From contig JBCAMK010000021.1 of NCBI GenBank assembly GCA_038503065.1, forward strand, positions 806,001-870,000: a DNA stretch of 64,000 nt. Reading direction: 5' to 3'. Positions 24,771 to 38,204 of this stretch are shown here, piece after piece (the stretch's first letter is position 1; each line of letters starts with the position of its first letter). Below the pieces are notes generated by a model that had not been told where the DNA came from, did no database searches, and saw only the letters and a list, made by a program, of their open reading frames with translations. The position numbers and the translations under genes were made by a program. Source of the DNA: Paragyromitra xinjiangensis. Its lineage: Eukaryota; Ascomycota; Pezizomycetes; Pezizales; Discinaceae.

Positions 24771-25610
24771 TCCGGTAATCACACGATGTCTCTGGGTGTA
24801 TATATGGCGTTTTTCGGTTCCAAAAAGGGTTATTTTATCTGCAGAGGTCGGTGAGTATAGAACAAATTCGACAACTTCTCCCTTATTCTCCTACACCAAT
24901 CCCCAGTTAAACTCCAGACTGGTCGGACGCTAGGGCGAATAGTGGTATTTGATTTGGAGAGGCCGAAGCGAGAGTTACGATGTAAGATACATACTCAAAT
25001 AATATCGAGGTTTTTGAATATAGAGCCAGTAAGATGCCTCTATGAATCTAGTATCTGCTTTCGTTCTACGCTTAAACTATCCGCAACCAAACATAGCGGG
25101 AAGAAGTGAGAAAGTCTATGCAGGAGACAAGGTACCGCGACTTTTCTTCATTCCTCGCCGAAAATGAGGTGTTTGGGTCGGCAGTTGGTATGAAGCGAGT
25201 TATGAGATTTCTTGCTAAGACTTGACATGTTCGGTCATAGAACGATGAGAGTAAGCCATCCCGTCCGCTTTAGAATATTCCGAGCATCGTATCACTTGGT
25301 AAATACAAACCTGTCCGCAAAGTCTTGGTACCCCCTTCTCTGAATACGATTACCAGCGGATTGGGGCTGTAATTTCTGTAGATTATTGCTATACAAAATG
25401 TTTCAACATTACCTAGCTATTTTTCCTTACCGTTCTCTAGCTCAGTCTTCAACTATCTGGTTGTGACCCCCATCAGGTTGCAGGGTGCCAGGACCTTCCG
25501 GACCTGACTGTAGGCAGCGCATGTAATTACATGTAGGCTGCCATGCGCTACCTATACGAACCTCGAGAGGGCAAAGTAAAATTTCGTGTGTAGATCTCAG
25601 CACGAAGAGC
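24771..25610. other. Intergenic, nothing seen
   Basis: No supported exon or RNA gene. One TACATGTA palindrome lies at 25528-25535, partly overlapping a second ATGTAAT motif. Confidence 0.5.
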
Positions 25611-25616
25611 AGGAAA

Positions 25617-25624
25617 TATAAATA
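25617..25624 (+). promoter_or_regulatory. TATA box candidate (TATAAATA)
   Basis: TATAAATA at 25617-25624 is followed by a C-rich, ATG-free stretch and then ACAATGCC with ATG at 25742. The spacing of about 120 bases from TATA to ATG fits a TATA-driven fungal gene. The downstream coding part is uncertain. Confidence 0.4.
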
Positions 25625-26090
25625 GAGACCCGCTGCCATATTTCTATCAATCCATCACAACCCCTCTCCACTATCCCATCAGATAGATCCCCCAACAGCG
25701 AACAATCAATCTACACCGTAAGGCTTGCCTATTCTATTACAATGCCTTCGGTAATCGGTTTGCGTATGTCGACGATCAATGTCCGCGGCGTTCTCAAAAT
25801 GCCTAATTACAAGCCCCTATAATAGTACGTCCCAGCTTCCCTAGAGCACCTGTTGTTTCTCATCCTCTCAGGTGCAAATGGTTTGATATATCCTCTTCGC
25901 GTCAAACAATACCAATTTCGCCCAGGGACTCCCCTTTAGGGGCCCCATCATAGGGCTGAATGCGGCAGCTCGAGTACCTATATCCCTGATAGATTTACAA
26001 TTGTTGAAAATTCGTCTTTTTTGTTCCCTAGCTTACGTGACTCTTTGTCATTGTACATTTAGTAAACACCAGCGATTACTAAACTCGAAG

Positions 26091-26689
26091 CTTCGTGGCC
26101 AACTTTCCAGAAAACGTATTTTATCAGACGAAACTTATCCATTATCGCCGACAAGGACTGGTAACTGCTTTAACGGACAAGACAAAAAGTCGGGTAGACA
26201 ACTTCAGTACAATCGGTGATAACATAGCTATTGAGGTATGAGCTCTTCTATCCTGGCTTCAACTTATCTAGCTTTAATAGCTTAATCTCGAAGTATTTTA
26301 TTATACTAACATTGAGCCGTTAAATTACAGAAATTTTTCACTACCAAGCGATTCGCCGACACTGTCAAGAGGTATCCAGGCTTAAAGAAATTTGTCTCCC
26401 GTCCACCTATTGATGGTGGGATCGGAGCGATTTGGCAAATATTGTCCGTCGACGAAAGCTTTTTCGATAAATATACCGATAGTGCTGTTCTCGACATTAT
26501 CAGTGAGGTTTGCAATGGAGACGACGAGGATACTGATTTGATGGAACTGTTGGACGGTGGGCTGAGGTCTGGAATGTTGAAACCTGGTATATTTTTAACT
26601 TGATTATACCTCGCACTTTGGTGACTTAAGCTGACAATTTTCGTGGATACCCATTACGGCGATTGAGGCTGTATACCCGTTTTTTATAG
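26091..26689 (+). CDS. Unrecognised spliced gene (partial model)
   Basis: Two exons join cleanly: one ending at 26235 (…NFSTIGDNIAIE, donor GTATGA) and 26331-26586 (KFFTTKRFADTVKRYPGLKK… to GLRSGMLKP). The intron between them contains a perfect TACTAAC branch point at 26304-26310. A third exon 26631-26689 (ADNFRGYPLRRLRLYTRFL, stop TAG) fits in phase. The 5' end is unresolved. An in-frame stop at 26080 forces the first visible exon to start after 26082, and 26091 is the nearest AG. Exons reaching back to the ATG at 25742 behind the TATA box are possible but not demonstrated. The protein is soluble-looking, with an acidic patch (NGDDEDTDLMELLDGG). I do not recognise the family. Confidence 0.45.
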
Positions 26690-26829
26690 AAGAGGATATC
26701 ACTTCTAACGGAACTAGGTAGAATACTGAATTCAAGACAACACCTTGAGCTAATACCTCGTTCCTGGTGTACTAAGTCGTTCAAATAGAACAACACTTTT
26801 GGATACAAGCACCCTTGGTAATTATTTGA

Positions 26830-27267
26830 ATGGGGGGATTGCACACATTTACTTCCCTACAATCCTCATTACAGTTCAAGGGGTCATCAATCACGCATTC
26901 GGTCCTATGTGAATACATGGGTTCACTTTCACCCCGCTTGCCTGAAGGGATCAATCCATATTTTAATAGTGATATTAATTTGAACTCCGGCGAGTGGAGG
27001 AATAAAGTATGCCGGCGGGCATACAAAGAGTTTGGTCTGACCTATGAAAAAATAGACCAGGTAGATAACCTGCGAGGTGTTCTTTATCTAAGGGAGCTAC
27101 ATAGAACAGTCAACTCAAGGCCAGCCACGAAAGAGATCACCGCAGCTGTCGAAAGATGGCATCTCACACCAAAATGCCTCATTAAGTATAAAAAAGATAC
27201 CGAGCTTTCCTATGAGGCCACTAGGAGAAGTGGGGTGATACTTACATGTGATGGGGAATTTTTATGA
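26830..27267 (+). CDS. Hypothetical protein, 145 residues
   Basis: An uninterrupted ATG-to-stop frame in otherwise stop-rich DNA. The composition is protein-like, with mixed charged and aromatic residues (NSGEWRNKVCRRAYKEFGLTY, ELHRTVNSRPATKEITAAVE). It lies 140 bases after the stop proposed for the preceding unrecognised gene. It might be a further exon of that gene, a separate gene or the remains of one. No domain, signal peptide or membrane segment is visible. Confidence 0.35.
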   Translation: MGGLHTFTSLQSSLQFKGSSITHSVLCEYMGSLSPRLPEGINPYFNSDINLNSGEWRNKVCRRAYKEFGLTYEKIDQVDNLRGVLYLRELHRTVNSRPATKEITAAVERWHLTPKCLIKYKKDTELSYEATRRSGVILTCDGEFL

Positions 27268-28255
27268 GATACCGTACGCTCTTAGGATCCCCGGGAGTGG
27301 CCATTGTTTTAGGTTGAGCGGTTCCTCAATTGAAGAGATATACAGCGACGCAGTCAAGGTTTCGGTGAAGAGAGAATGATTGGGACGTGCAACAGCCAAT
27401 CTCGTCAATACGAATACGAGGGGAGCGGTAGACGTACTAAGGTGGGTCTGTTGGCTGCACTTAATTGTGTCTAGCGGTTGCGAGCTCACTGGAGGGTAGT
27501 ACAAATTAGTAAAAAAAATCGAGCATGAACATGCAGTTTTCGTAATGGTATGCATATCGCAATCGACGTTTATTCGTTCTAAATAGGGTGTTGGGTAAAA
27601 CTCCCTCACTAGGATCAATTGTCGCGATGGTATAGACTTAACTACAAAGTGAGGTTAAGGCTGCTAAATAGTTTCGTACACAGCCCAACCTACCGGAGGT
27701 TGTGCATATAGTCTCTAAAAGATACATACATTATAATAGCACATATCGTTTCCTGCCTCCTCAATCATTGACATGTACCTGAACCCTAGGATCATAAATA
27801 GTCACTCGGAGATACTTTGTAACAGAATGATCATATCACATTTGGTAGCAGTCTTCAAATAAAGAAGGATCGAACAGATAGGAAAGCAGCGATGCCTATC
27901 TTATGTATAGGCCTCTGGCCCATGATAACCATACCGCAAATGACAGATCTCCAAATATTTTGGGTTCTCTTACGCCGTACTCCAGTAGAACTGGGCACTA
28001 TAGGCTAGTAGAGACTAAAGAAAGTAGAATCTTTAAAGAGATTAACAAGAAATAATAAAACTAACAAGAAATTCTATGGGATAAGACCTCACCACAAGGA
28101 TCCCTCCTCGATCGCAGCATTGCTCCTCGCTCCTGAAAGTATGCTTATAACCACCGAGGCCCTATCTAGATCGAACAAGTTACGATCAAATCCTTCACCA
28201 ATTGGAGTGAACTTCAAATAATAGTTGAGCAAAAATTAAAAAGATATGATTTTAT
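27268..28255. other. Intergenic, nothing supported
   Basis: AT-rich with frequent stops. The minus frame at 27262-27618 shows no domain. The right end is the 3' flank of tRNA-Gly on the minus strand; short T runs for Pol III termination would be read here as A runs (AAAAATTAAAAAG near 28231). Confidence 0.45.
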
Positions 28256-28326
28256 GCGTACTCGGGGAGTCGAACCCCGTTCTCCCGCTTGGGAAGCGAA
28301 AATCATAACCGTTAGACCAAGTACGC
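28256..28326 (-). tRNA. tRNA-Gly (anticodon CCC)
   Basis: The 71-nt minus-strand sequence folds as a complete tRNA. The acceptor stem GCGTACT/AGTACGC pairs perfectly over 7 bp. The D arm has the A box GGTCTAACGGTTATGA. The anticodon stem TTCGC/GCGGG (two G-T pairs) encloses loop TTCCCAA with anticodon CCC. The T arm carries the B box GGTTCGACTCC. There is no intron and no encoded CCA, as expected for a nuclear eukaryotic tRNA. Confidence 0.95.
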
Positions 28327-28782
28327 TGTGCAAAGTATCAGAAACTTGAAACTAAGTTCAACAACTTGTTGATCTTTCGTTGAAACACAAAATTTCACTT
28401 GGAACGGTACCAGGGTACATGTATCTAAACTCGGTATTTGACCCCCTGTGATGACATCCCACATTACAACAATTCCCTTCCTAACACGTGTAAGGTCATT
28501 CCCATGTAAACCATTTACACGAAACTCCTGCCAAATCAATCAGTGAGCAGCTCAATCACTAAAACTACAGTTCCTAGTACTCGAACGAACCCTATTGACA
28601 ATATACAAATAAAATGACACGAAACGAGAGAAGTGGTATAACACCGAAACCCAAACCGAACCCAACCCATAAATCCTAGTTATCCCCAAACCATGCAATC
28701 CCCGTCACCCTGCGCCTTAAAGACAATCCCAAAAATAATCCATAGCATAGCAAAAAGAAACAGGGAGATAATGAGAGACGGC
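28327..28782. other. Spacer between tRNA-Gly and the membrane-protein gene
   Basis: Contains the upstream flank of the minus-strand tRNA and the 3' flank of the minus-strand gene to the right. A TACATGTA palindrome is at 28416-28423. No gene is seen. Confidence 0.5.
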
Positions 28783-30441
28783 TCAAGCATCAGGGCCAGC
28801 ATTCATCTCCAAGATATGGATAGCCTCGTCATGCATGCCGATCACTTTCCTCATATAGCTGGAGACACGAAACTCAACGTCAGTCACATCCCAGTCATTA
28901 TTCGAACATTGACATCTAGGGAAACTTTGGGTTGGGGTACATACTCATTCTCGATGTCTTTCGCTTTATTCCTCCCCATGTTCAATCGCTCGAGGCCCTT
29001 CCTGATACTTTCAATATGTACCTCCAGGGGGATATCCTGAAACTCTTTCCCAGTGCTTGCTAGTACCCCTGGTTCAGCGACACGGTCGCGGAGGTCTTCA
29101 AGGTCGGTTTGCATTTGTTGAAGTCGGATCAGAGAGGAAGCTACATGATGCAGAGCTTTAGAACGGTAGTCAGTGATACCCCGGAGTAGGGTGTGATGGG
29201 AGGCGAAATTCGCAATTTTTTTCCGGTTACCACCAAGGAAGGTCCAGAGTTGCGCTAGCTGCAAGGTGTCAGCCTAAAATAAGAGATAAGAAGGGAAAAA
29301 AAATCAAACATACAACTTCATGATGTTCCTTTTGGATAAGGCCACCTTCCCGACTGACCATTTCCTGAATCACTTCGAGTCGGTTCTCCAGTTCATCTAG
29401 ATCCCTCAATACCATCTGCGCCTCCCTTATGAGCCGCTGGATGTTATTATCCATAATATTGCTAGCTTGAACGAATGTTGAGAGAATGTCTTTTTCTGCC
29501 TCTGCGTAGCCATTCCAAGGTTTGAATGGTGCGAGAGCCCAGGAGGTTATCACATTCCCCGAAGAAAACTCGATTTGAGAAACACGGGCTCTTTCTAGCG
29601 CACGTAGGGCATATTCATCCATAGCTAGTAAAGAGTCAACTACCCCATTCACACGGGAACCAAATCTAGACAGTCCACGTGAGGTAGTTTTGGCGGTCTG
29701 TACGAAATCATCGAGACGAGCGGAGAGCTCTTCTCTGCGCGTTGAACCCGGGTTAGTTCATCAATCGGTTAAAAAAATTTTAAAAGAGGCAGTAGTATGC
29801 ACTAACCTGCACATCAGCAATTCAGACACGCGCACAAGCGTACTCAAGTCGCGAACAGCAATTTCAGACTTTTTAAGTTCCGCAGCCATGTGCGAACCGC
29901 CAAGCGAGTTTTCGAGAATGCTATCAAAGTTTGATTGAAGACTTATCAATTTAGGAAAATCGCTCTTTCCACCATGCCTTCTGCGGCCACCATCATTTGG
30001 CTCGAAATCGCAGAAGGGAACATCCAGAAACGAGACACCGGGGAGTTTGCAGATTGGCAATAAGGCCATGTATATTGGGCCCTGAGCAAACTGAAATACC
30101 CATGCAAGCATCACGGCAAGAACGTAGAGGCTGAAGAGAATAGAAACTGGTTTCCTGATAAGTCGAATCAAAATACCGAAAATACCACCAATCAATCCAA
30201 AGACGAACCCAAAGGCACCCGCGATGGCGTCCACTAAGACATCACTGGGTGGTTCGGGGTTCTTGGGTACTGATACTCGCCGTGCCTTCCGTTTTCGTGG
30301 CGTGGCTTTCAGAGTTGAGGGAGTACGAACGGAGGGCAATGAAGAGCTCTCATCATCGGTTTTAGGTTCCGATGTCTCTGATGTTGGCTCCCGTAAGTAT
30401 GCAGTCGGGAGAACAGGTGGTATAGCCTTCCTACGCGCCAT
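28783..30441 (-). CDS. Unrecognised membrane/coiled-coil protein
   Basis: Four exons (30441-29807, 29734-29314, 29258-28945, 28858-28783) encode 481 residues with every phase matching. Introns are 72, 55 and 86 bp. The N-terminal 65 residues are disordered and basic (TPRKRKARR). Two hydrophobic segments follow at about residues 70-95 (AIAGAFGFVFGLIGGIFGIL) and 100-125 (ILFSLYVLAVMLAWVF). The rest is long amphipathic helix (LIREAQMVLRDLDELENRLE), likely coiled coil. This layout suits an integral membrane protein with a coiled-coil tail, possibly of the nuclear envelope or ER. I do not recognise a named family and assign no function. Confidence 0.8.
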
Positions 30442-30938
30442 CGCACTTGCTGTATTGTAGAAGCTGCTGGGAGAGCTATGGGATGGAGAAATGATCTCTT
30501 TTAAAACAGGGTTTTTGTGGGGTAGGTATTGTACACGCGAACGATTCGTGCAGATTAATGCTTATTCTTGTGTTTCGTGTTGTATGACGTTAGGTTCGCT
30601 GGCCGTTGTGGCGTTGCCAAGACACGACTCAGGAAGATGCTTGCTTGCTTTTGCGCAATAATCGGCTAAACCCGTTTCTACTTCAATACGCAACTAGTAC
30701 TTCTTTACGGAATATCTCACGGAAATAGATTGAGGGATGGCTTTGAGCGACTTCCCTTTGTATTGTGCATAACGGCCTTACTACAGCTAATATTCGAGTG
30801 ATTTCGCATGCCTCAGTCCTACTGCACAACATCCACACTCAAAGCTTACTCCCAGAGACCTCATTGCTATCAGAGATCTAGGTTAGAAAAGCACAAACGC
30901 CCTAATATACATAATTTTCCCTCCTATAAAAAACACAC
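30442..30938. other. Promoter region of the membrane protein and 3' flank of the reductase
   Basis: Both neighbours are on the minus strand, so this holds the promoter of the left gene and the terminator of the right one. No separate gene is seen. Confidence 0.5.
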
Positions 30939-32165
<1,227 letters not shown>

Positions 32166-33397
32166 TGTTACTGATTATGGGATGTGGGATTGAGGTTCAA
32201 TGGGGATTGGTAGTTGGGCTTTTGTTTAGAATGATGATTGTAGAGTAGGATCGTCGAGGAAGAAGTAAGGATATCTTATAGCTATCCAGTTCTTCAATTG
32301 CTCCAATTACAAATTGAAGCAAGAAAGCCCGGCAAGATGGATGCTCCGTAAATACGGAAAACCCCACACTCGCCAGTGTAGAACAGGGACAGCTCACTTA
32401 GATAAGACATGGAATTCGGAGTTTGCGTAACGATAACGTCAATTCCGCCATCACTTGGCAATGATCATCTGAACCACCTTCTTTTCCTTCTGTTAACTTC
32501 TATCGTGGGCAGAGACGATACAAGTATTAGAAATCAAGCACTAAGGAACTCGCTTTCTAAGACTTTTTTTCTTCCTCGCTACAACGATTAGTCCCGTACC
32601 TCGGCATCTCGGCGTAGAGTACAGTGATGAAACTAACTCGCACCACGCTTGTGACCACGATGAGCGGTAGTGAAACCGCCCTAAAAATCGCAACCGCAAC
32701 ACGACATCAGAGCCACCACCCCTCTAAAAGAGCCAACCTTTTTCGCAGCGGCTCTACGGATAGACTACTCCTTCAATTCCGTCCCGAGACTGTCAGAGTT
32801 CGCGGGGGAGAACCGGCATGTCGCGCTCGCGGCCGGAGAAGAAAAACGTTTCCACGGATCAGGACGGCTCGCTCCCCGCTGTTTAGTGCAGTAGCCGACT
32901 TACCGTCGCGTGCAGTCTGTGCTCTTCGAGTTGTCGTGTGGCGATGGGATTCTCGTGAGATGTTTCTTGAGGAGCGAGATGGGGCGAAGAAAACAGGTAC
33001 CATGAAGAGTTGCATGAAGACCTTACCACCGCAGAAACATGGAGGTCTAGAATCCCGATAGACTTTCTACAGATAAAAAACCGATGAAAATAGGGCAAAG
33101 ACCAAACATCTACCTAACAGTTCCTCCCTGTCTCCACGGTACAATCACACACAGCTTCCTCTTTCATTCGCTGCGACATTCCCGATCGTTTTGTAGTTTA
33201 GTAAACCTCCTTTAAAAAGGGTTAGCGACACCCCCATTAGTAAGTCTCCCATAGCAACGTAAGCTCCGCGGCTCGAGCTCAGCTTCCCACTCCAATCCAT
33301 CGCCGTAAACCCAATCTCGGTCCATCGTGACAGTTTTTTATTACACCCTCAACACCAAGCTCCAACCCTCACCCAGTACCAAACACTACCACATACA
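32166..33397. promoter_or_regulatory. Divergent intergenic region (reductase / Maf)
   Basis: The reductase (minus) and Maf gene (plus) start at its two ends, so both promoters lie here. The middle (32760-32990) is GC-rich with frames on both strands but no domain. Directly before the Maf ATG is a CA/CT-rich leader (CCTCAACACCAAGCTCCAAC). Confidence 0.5.
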
Positions 33398-34444
33398 ATG
33401 GCATCCTGGCTCTACAACACACTAATTGGCAGCGGGCCTGTCCAAAGTGAGGGTAAAATCCGACTTCCGGCAGACCTCCCCCCATCCTACGACCCATCCA
33501 CCGCCCCTCCAAAACCTGCGCAGCGTGGGCCACGTCCACCGCTTGATCTCCCCGCGCTGAATCTACTCCGTGGGAAACGTGTGATTCTGGCTTCTGCGAG
33601 TCCGAGGAGGAAACAATTGTTGGCACAGGTATGTTGATTCTCGTTAAAGCTAGCTACCCCTGAAACCCCCTATGCACCACACGAGCCCCAATTTCTTCTA
33701 TCACGTGCCCCCGTGGGACTCAAGCCAAACCAACAAGACCAAATACAGATCGGCTTAACAGATATCGAAGTGATCCCGTCTAAATTCGCCGAGGACCTTG
33801 ATAAAACTCGGTACACACCCTTCGAGTATGTTCTTCAAACAGCATCAGGGAAATGCGAGGCTGTCTACCAAGCAGAAATCGACAACTCCACTCTGGGAGA
33901 ACCTGCAATTGTCATTGCCGCAGACACGGTGATCGTGAGCTATGACGGTGTAATTATGGAGAAACCGCGAAATGAGGAACATCATTTAACCATGTTGAAA
34001 GAGTTAAGAGATGGACAACCTCATAAAGTGTAAGTCTCACCCCCACCCCCAATCCCCAACTCCAACCCTATACGAGCCTGCCCTCCATCTACACCCCAAT
34101 ACTCACATCCAACAAACAGATACACCGCCGTAGTAGTCATGACTCCCCTCGAAACAGTCGTCCACCCCGGCTACGCGCAAGAATGCCACGTCGAAGAAAC
34201 CATCGTCGAATTCGACAAAATGGTAACCGACGACCTCCTCGCTGCATACGTGCGCACCCGCGAAGGAGCCGACAAAGCCGGTGGCTACGCGATCCAAGGC
34301 ACAGGAAGCATATTAATAAAACGTATGGAAGGCACCTTCGACAACGTCGTAGGTCTGCCACTAAGAGGCACATTGACGATTATTGAGAAAGTCATGAGCA
34401 GCGACGAACTGGAAGATGGAGAAGAAGACGATAACGATGAGTAA
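33398..34444 (+). CDS. Maf-like nucleotide pyrophosphatase
   Basis: Three exons (33398-33628, 33749-34029, 34120-34444) encode 278 residues. The Maf/ASMTL family hydrolyses non-canonical or modified nucleoside triphosphates to monophosphates. The signature ILASASPRRKQLL is at about 63-75. The catalytic acidic loop is IAADTVIV (about 133-140), followed by MEKPRNEEHHLTML. The C-terminal block GGYAIQGTGSILIKRMEGTFDNVVGLPL contains the conserved substrate-binding residues. A 55-residue proline-rich N-terminal extension precedes the core, and the protein ends in an acidic tail (DELEDGEEDDNDE). It resembles the uncharacterised yeast YOR111W group. Confidence 0.92.
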
Positions 34445-35339
34445 GACTATGGAGCTGTCTGTGCCTTGGGGAAAAGTACATAGATAAGTTAGAATTTGGT
34501 TCACGCAATGAGTCGACGCAGTCCAGTCGTTTGGGCTGTTGGGTAATGGTTATAGGATTCCGTTTTTTTCTTTCCCGCTTTCTTATTTTTAAAGTCTCCC
34601 CGAATACCCTATTGGAATTCTATAGATACGCACCAGTAGCATAGCATACAAATCGAAATTACCACGCGGGCGCATATATAGACACAAAAAAAAATCATGT
34701 ACTCTGCGTCCCTACCCTCCAGTAGACAGGACAGCAATCTCCCAAAATGCCTCGGCGGTACCCAGATGCCTATCATGTGTCTGGAACGTTACACTGTTCC
34801 ATCAAATTCATGCGCAGATCAGGACCCAGTAAACCCAGGGTTAGGGTGCGGGAAGAAGGCATACCGGTAATTTGATCAGCGTAAGATTCAATTTGTCGCT
34901 TGCATGAACCGACGATCCAGTAGATTTCCGAGAAAAACTGCAATTTATATTGTTTGGGAAAAATAAAATACCTTGTGCAACTCTTTGTTTTCACGTGCAA
35001 ACGGGGGCCATGTTAGGCGGCCCTGTCAAGGACTGCAGGTACAGGTTTTTGGAGGAGATTCAGTCACCTCCTGAAGATGAGATGTTGAATAGCGAACACT
35101 CCTCTTGATAGAGTGAAAGCAATGTAGTGAGAGTCACAGCGGAAATGATGAAATGCCATAACATAACTATTGAAACTAGGAGATTTGATAAAATCACAGA
35201 AAATCCACAAAATCCAAACACCCTGGTCCTGATTCCTCACTTTTTCATATACGCCATACCATTCCTTCCCACTTATTCCGACATTGTTACTTGTACTTGT
35301 TGCCATCGTGTACTTTGCAACGTTCCCTTCACTGACTGC
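34445..35339. other. Convergent 3' intergenic region
   Basis: Lies between the ends of the Maf gene (plus) and the bHLH gene (minus). It is AT-rich with no supported gene; frames at 34773-35306 are motif-free. Confidence 0.5.
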
Positions 35340-36164
35340 TTAACGAAGCTCCGGGGGGATCTCCCCACCAAGAGCCTGAATTCTCTGTATCAACTGTTGT
35401 CTCTCATCGAGAACATCGCGCATATGATCCACAGCTATCACTTCCGTTAGCATCCATTATCGATATTCTAGAACAGGGGTTTACAAACATTTTTTGAGCA
35501 CAATGCTCTCACTCCTCCCTTGACCCTCCAACCCCGGGACAATCTCAGTAAGTCTATCAAACCCCTCTCTAATCGCCATCCTTCTCTTCTGCTCGGAGGC
35601 AATATGGTTGTTCTTCTTCTCCTGCTCGCTGAGACGTGGGCGTTCGTTGGCCATTCTTGTTTCGCTGTCTTCGTCTGCTTCGGTTGTTTTTGATGGTATT
35701 GGTGATTCTTCACTGGCTTTGTTGGCTTTTGGGGCTCGTCTTTGGCGTTTCTGTGATGGTCCTGAAGCTGAAGCCTTTGTGGCAGAAGAAGGAGCTGGAT
35801 TGCTACTTGAGGAGTCTGAGTCACTAGGACGTTTATAAGGTGATGTAACGGCGGCTTTCTGTGTTGGTGACAGAGCTGTTGTTAATGGAGGAGGACGGGG
35901 TGGAGTGCTATCTAAAGGTGGTGCCTTTGAAGTAGATATAGGGGGAGTTTGGCCTTCAGCTTCGTTGGGAGATGAGGATGCGCCAGATGAATGATTTAAG
36001 CTATCAGTTGACGATGGGGCTTTAGAAGTTGATATTGATGCAGATGCAGATGCAGCAGAGTTTTGTAAAGTAGTAGCAGAAGATGGAGAAGATGGAGTAG
36101 CAGTAGTAGGATGTGAAGGAGCTTGACCCTGGGGGCTGTGGCGAGGACTATGATTTCCGGCCAT
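35340..36164 (-). CDS. bHLH transcription factor, Ino4-like
   Basis: Two exons (36164-35489, 35434-35340; intron 54 bp) encode 256 residues. About 170 N-terminal residues are low-complexity Ser/Pro/Ala/Thr with a basic patch (SQKRQRRAPK). The bHLH domain lies at the C-terminus: basic region NNHIASEQKRR with the E-box-contacting His, Glu and Arg, helix 1 AIREGFDRLTEIVPGL, loop GQGRSES, and helix 2 IVLKKSVDHMRDVL. It is followed by a short coiled segment (DERQQLIQRIQAL) ending GGEIPPELR. This arrangement matches fungal Ino4-type factors, which in yeast pair with Ino2 to control phospholipid genes; target genes here are unknown. The ATG at 36164 is chosen because the longer frame upstream has no ATG. 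Confidence 0.88.
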
Positions 36165-38204
36165 GGAGACGATGTTTATATAGTTCCCTTCTCCCCATAG
36201 GAGGATGTACAAGGACTCTAAAAGTGCAGCGTACTGGGCCCGGTGTAACTATCAAAAGGAGAAAGATGCCAGATGAGGAGGAGCGATTGATAGGAGTTGT
36301 ATGGAACAGAGAGCAAAAAGACCGGTATCGATGCAAGTGCCACTAGATGAACGTGACGAGAATCCGATGCATTGACCCCCACAATCAGCCTAGCATAAGC
36401 GAACGGGAATTAAGAAGCAACCCTCCAAGAATGGATCCAAGGGTAGACAGGCAAGCTCGATGCTGGAGAGAAAAGACACCAACGGACAGACAGACACACG
36501 AGACAAAAGACCGGTATAGCCAGTAGAAGGGAAATTAATTTTGGCACTTCAAGGGAGTCTGCAGAAATTAACGAAATACTCCTAGCGTTCCCTTTCTTGC
36601 TAGTAAAGGGAGTGGATAGACAAGGACCCAGGCCTGCACGTCACTAGCCCGTTTCCGCTTCCTTCACGAGGAAGGTAATGGGGGGGTTTTTTTTGTTGTG
36701 CAGTCGTAGTGGACTTTCGGCGCGGAGCCAGGGTTGGCAGAGTGTACCGTGGTGGGACGGTTAGAAGGGTTGAGGCGAGATCGTGATGCTGTGCGGTAGA
36801 TAGCAGCGCCTTCGAGATGCACAGTGGTGCCTGTGAGATTGAAGTTCCTACAATCGGATATCGGCGGACTGGGGTGGGCCAGTAAGGCAAAGCAACCAAG
36901 CTTTTTTCCTGCTGTTCTCACAAGCTAGCCCAGGGGTGGCAGCAACTCCAGAGAGTGCGAGATTCGCAGCGCGCTAGAGAGATGCGCGAGCGAGGGAGGG
37001 GAGAGGGGGAGTGGAAGGGGAAGTTGGGGAAAGCAGAGAGCCAAGAGTTAGTAGTGGGATGGGATGGAAGTGGGAGTGACCGACTGACTGGCTGCCTGCC
37101 TGCCTGCCTGCAACTGACGTGCGTGACGGAGATCCGATGGGCAAATCCCCACAGTCGTATTGTAGTTAGAGTAGTGGTGGAGCTACACAGAGCGGGGTCC
37201 CGTGCATGGGTAGACTGGATCCAACGATCAGGAGATCGAAACGTTGCCCTGCTGCTACTCCGGTGGTGGCTGAAAGGCTGGCTCCTTGCGTTGCTTGGAC
37301 CTACATTCCATTTCCCAGGGAATGAGAAAAATACAAAATACGAATAAAAATACGAATAATACAGACGAAACCCGTCTTGGTACTGCGATAAAATTATCGA
37401 TAGTGATTAAGGGACATGCTAGAGGATTATTGATCTTCATGCGCTTTCACATGTTAACCCGATATCACGAAAAAGAATAAAAAACATCCCTCCCCCTCAC
37501 AGACTACATGTAGTAAATAAACAATCCCTCCAGGATGCATCGCTGGGGTATCTGGTACAACACTACTCCGGCCTTCTCCTGGTTTCGGACCGGGCCAAGG
37601 TAATTCCAGTATTGTTGTGTACCACCGAGGTACTGTATGTGGCAGCATTGTGTTAGTAGCTACAAAATACTTAAAAGGCACAACTGCGTATCTCTGTTGC
37701 ACAACAGCAGCTTCCGCGGTTGAGTTTGGGGGCTGTGGCCACCGCGCGCCCGAGCGCAACCGTTACAACCTGTTCGAGATCCACCGACGGGTCATACCCA
37801 GATTCCCGAGTCAATGCGATTTGCGCTCATCAACTGTCAGTTCCATGAATCAATGCGCCAACCATGAGCCCACCAAACAGAATCCTTCATGCGGCCGCCC
37901 CGGCTAGACCCTGCATAAAATAGGCTTAACTAAATAGTGGTTATGTAACGACCATTTTCCCTGCCATCTTCTCTCAAGTTCTCCTTTTTTTTATAAGTTC
38001 CCTTCTCGGTTCTTTCGTGTTTATCCTCACCCCTGCCACTGTCCTCATCTTCCCTGTAAATTTATGCGTACCAAACATCTCTGACCAGGAAATCATCAGT
38101 GATCACAGATCGTGGCTTGTTCTTCCTCTTTATCATGGTAATTATAAATTAATCCCAAGAATTTTTTTTAACGGTGACACAGATCGTCTATTCGAGTATC
38201 ATGA
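36165..38204. other. Long intergenic region
   Basis: The left part is the promoter of the bHLH gene. It contains a (TGCC)n tract at 37091-37111 and a TACATGTA palindrome at 37505-37512. Frames on both strands (36600-36921, 36955-37347, 37454-37907) overlap one another and lack domains. The right end is the 3' flank of the threonyl-tRNA synthetase gene. Confidence 0.5.

Noticed and set aside
32624..33061. 145-codon plus frame in the reductase/Maf spacer
   Set aside because: Arg/Ser-rich composition with no motif, and an equally open minus frame over the same GC-rich stretch; most likely chance.
36600..36921. Two overlapping minus frames
   Set aside because: Different registers over the same bases, with no motif and no splice continuation.
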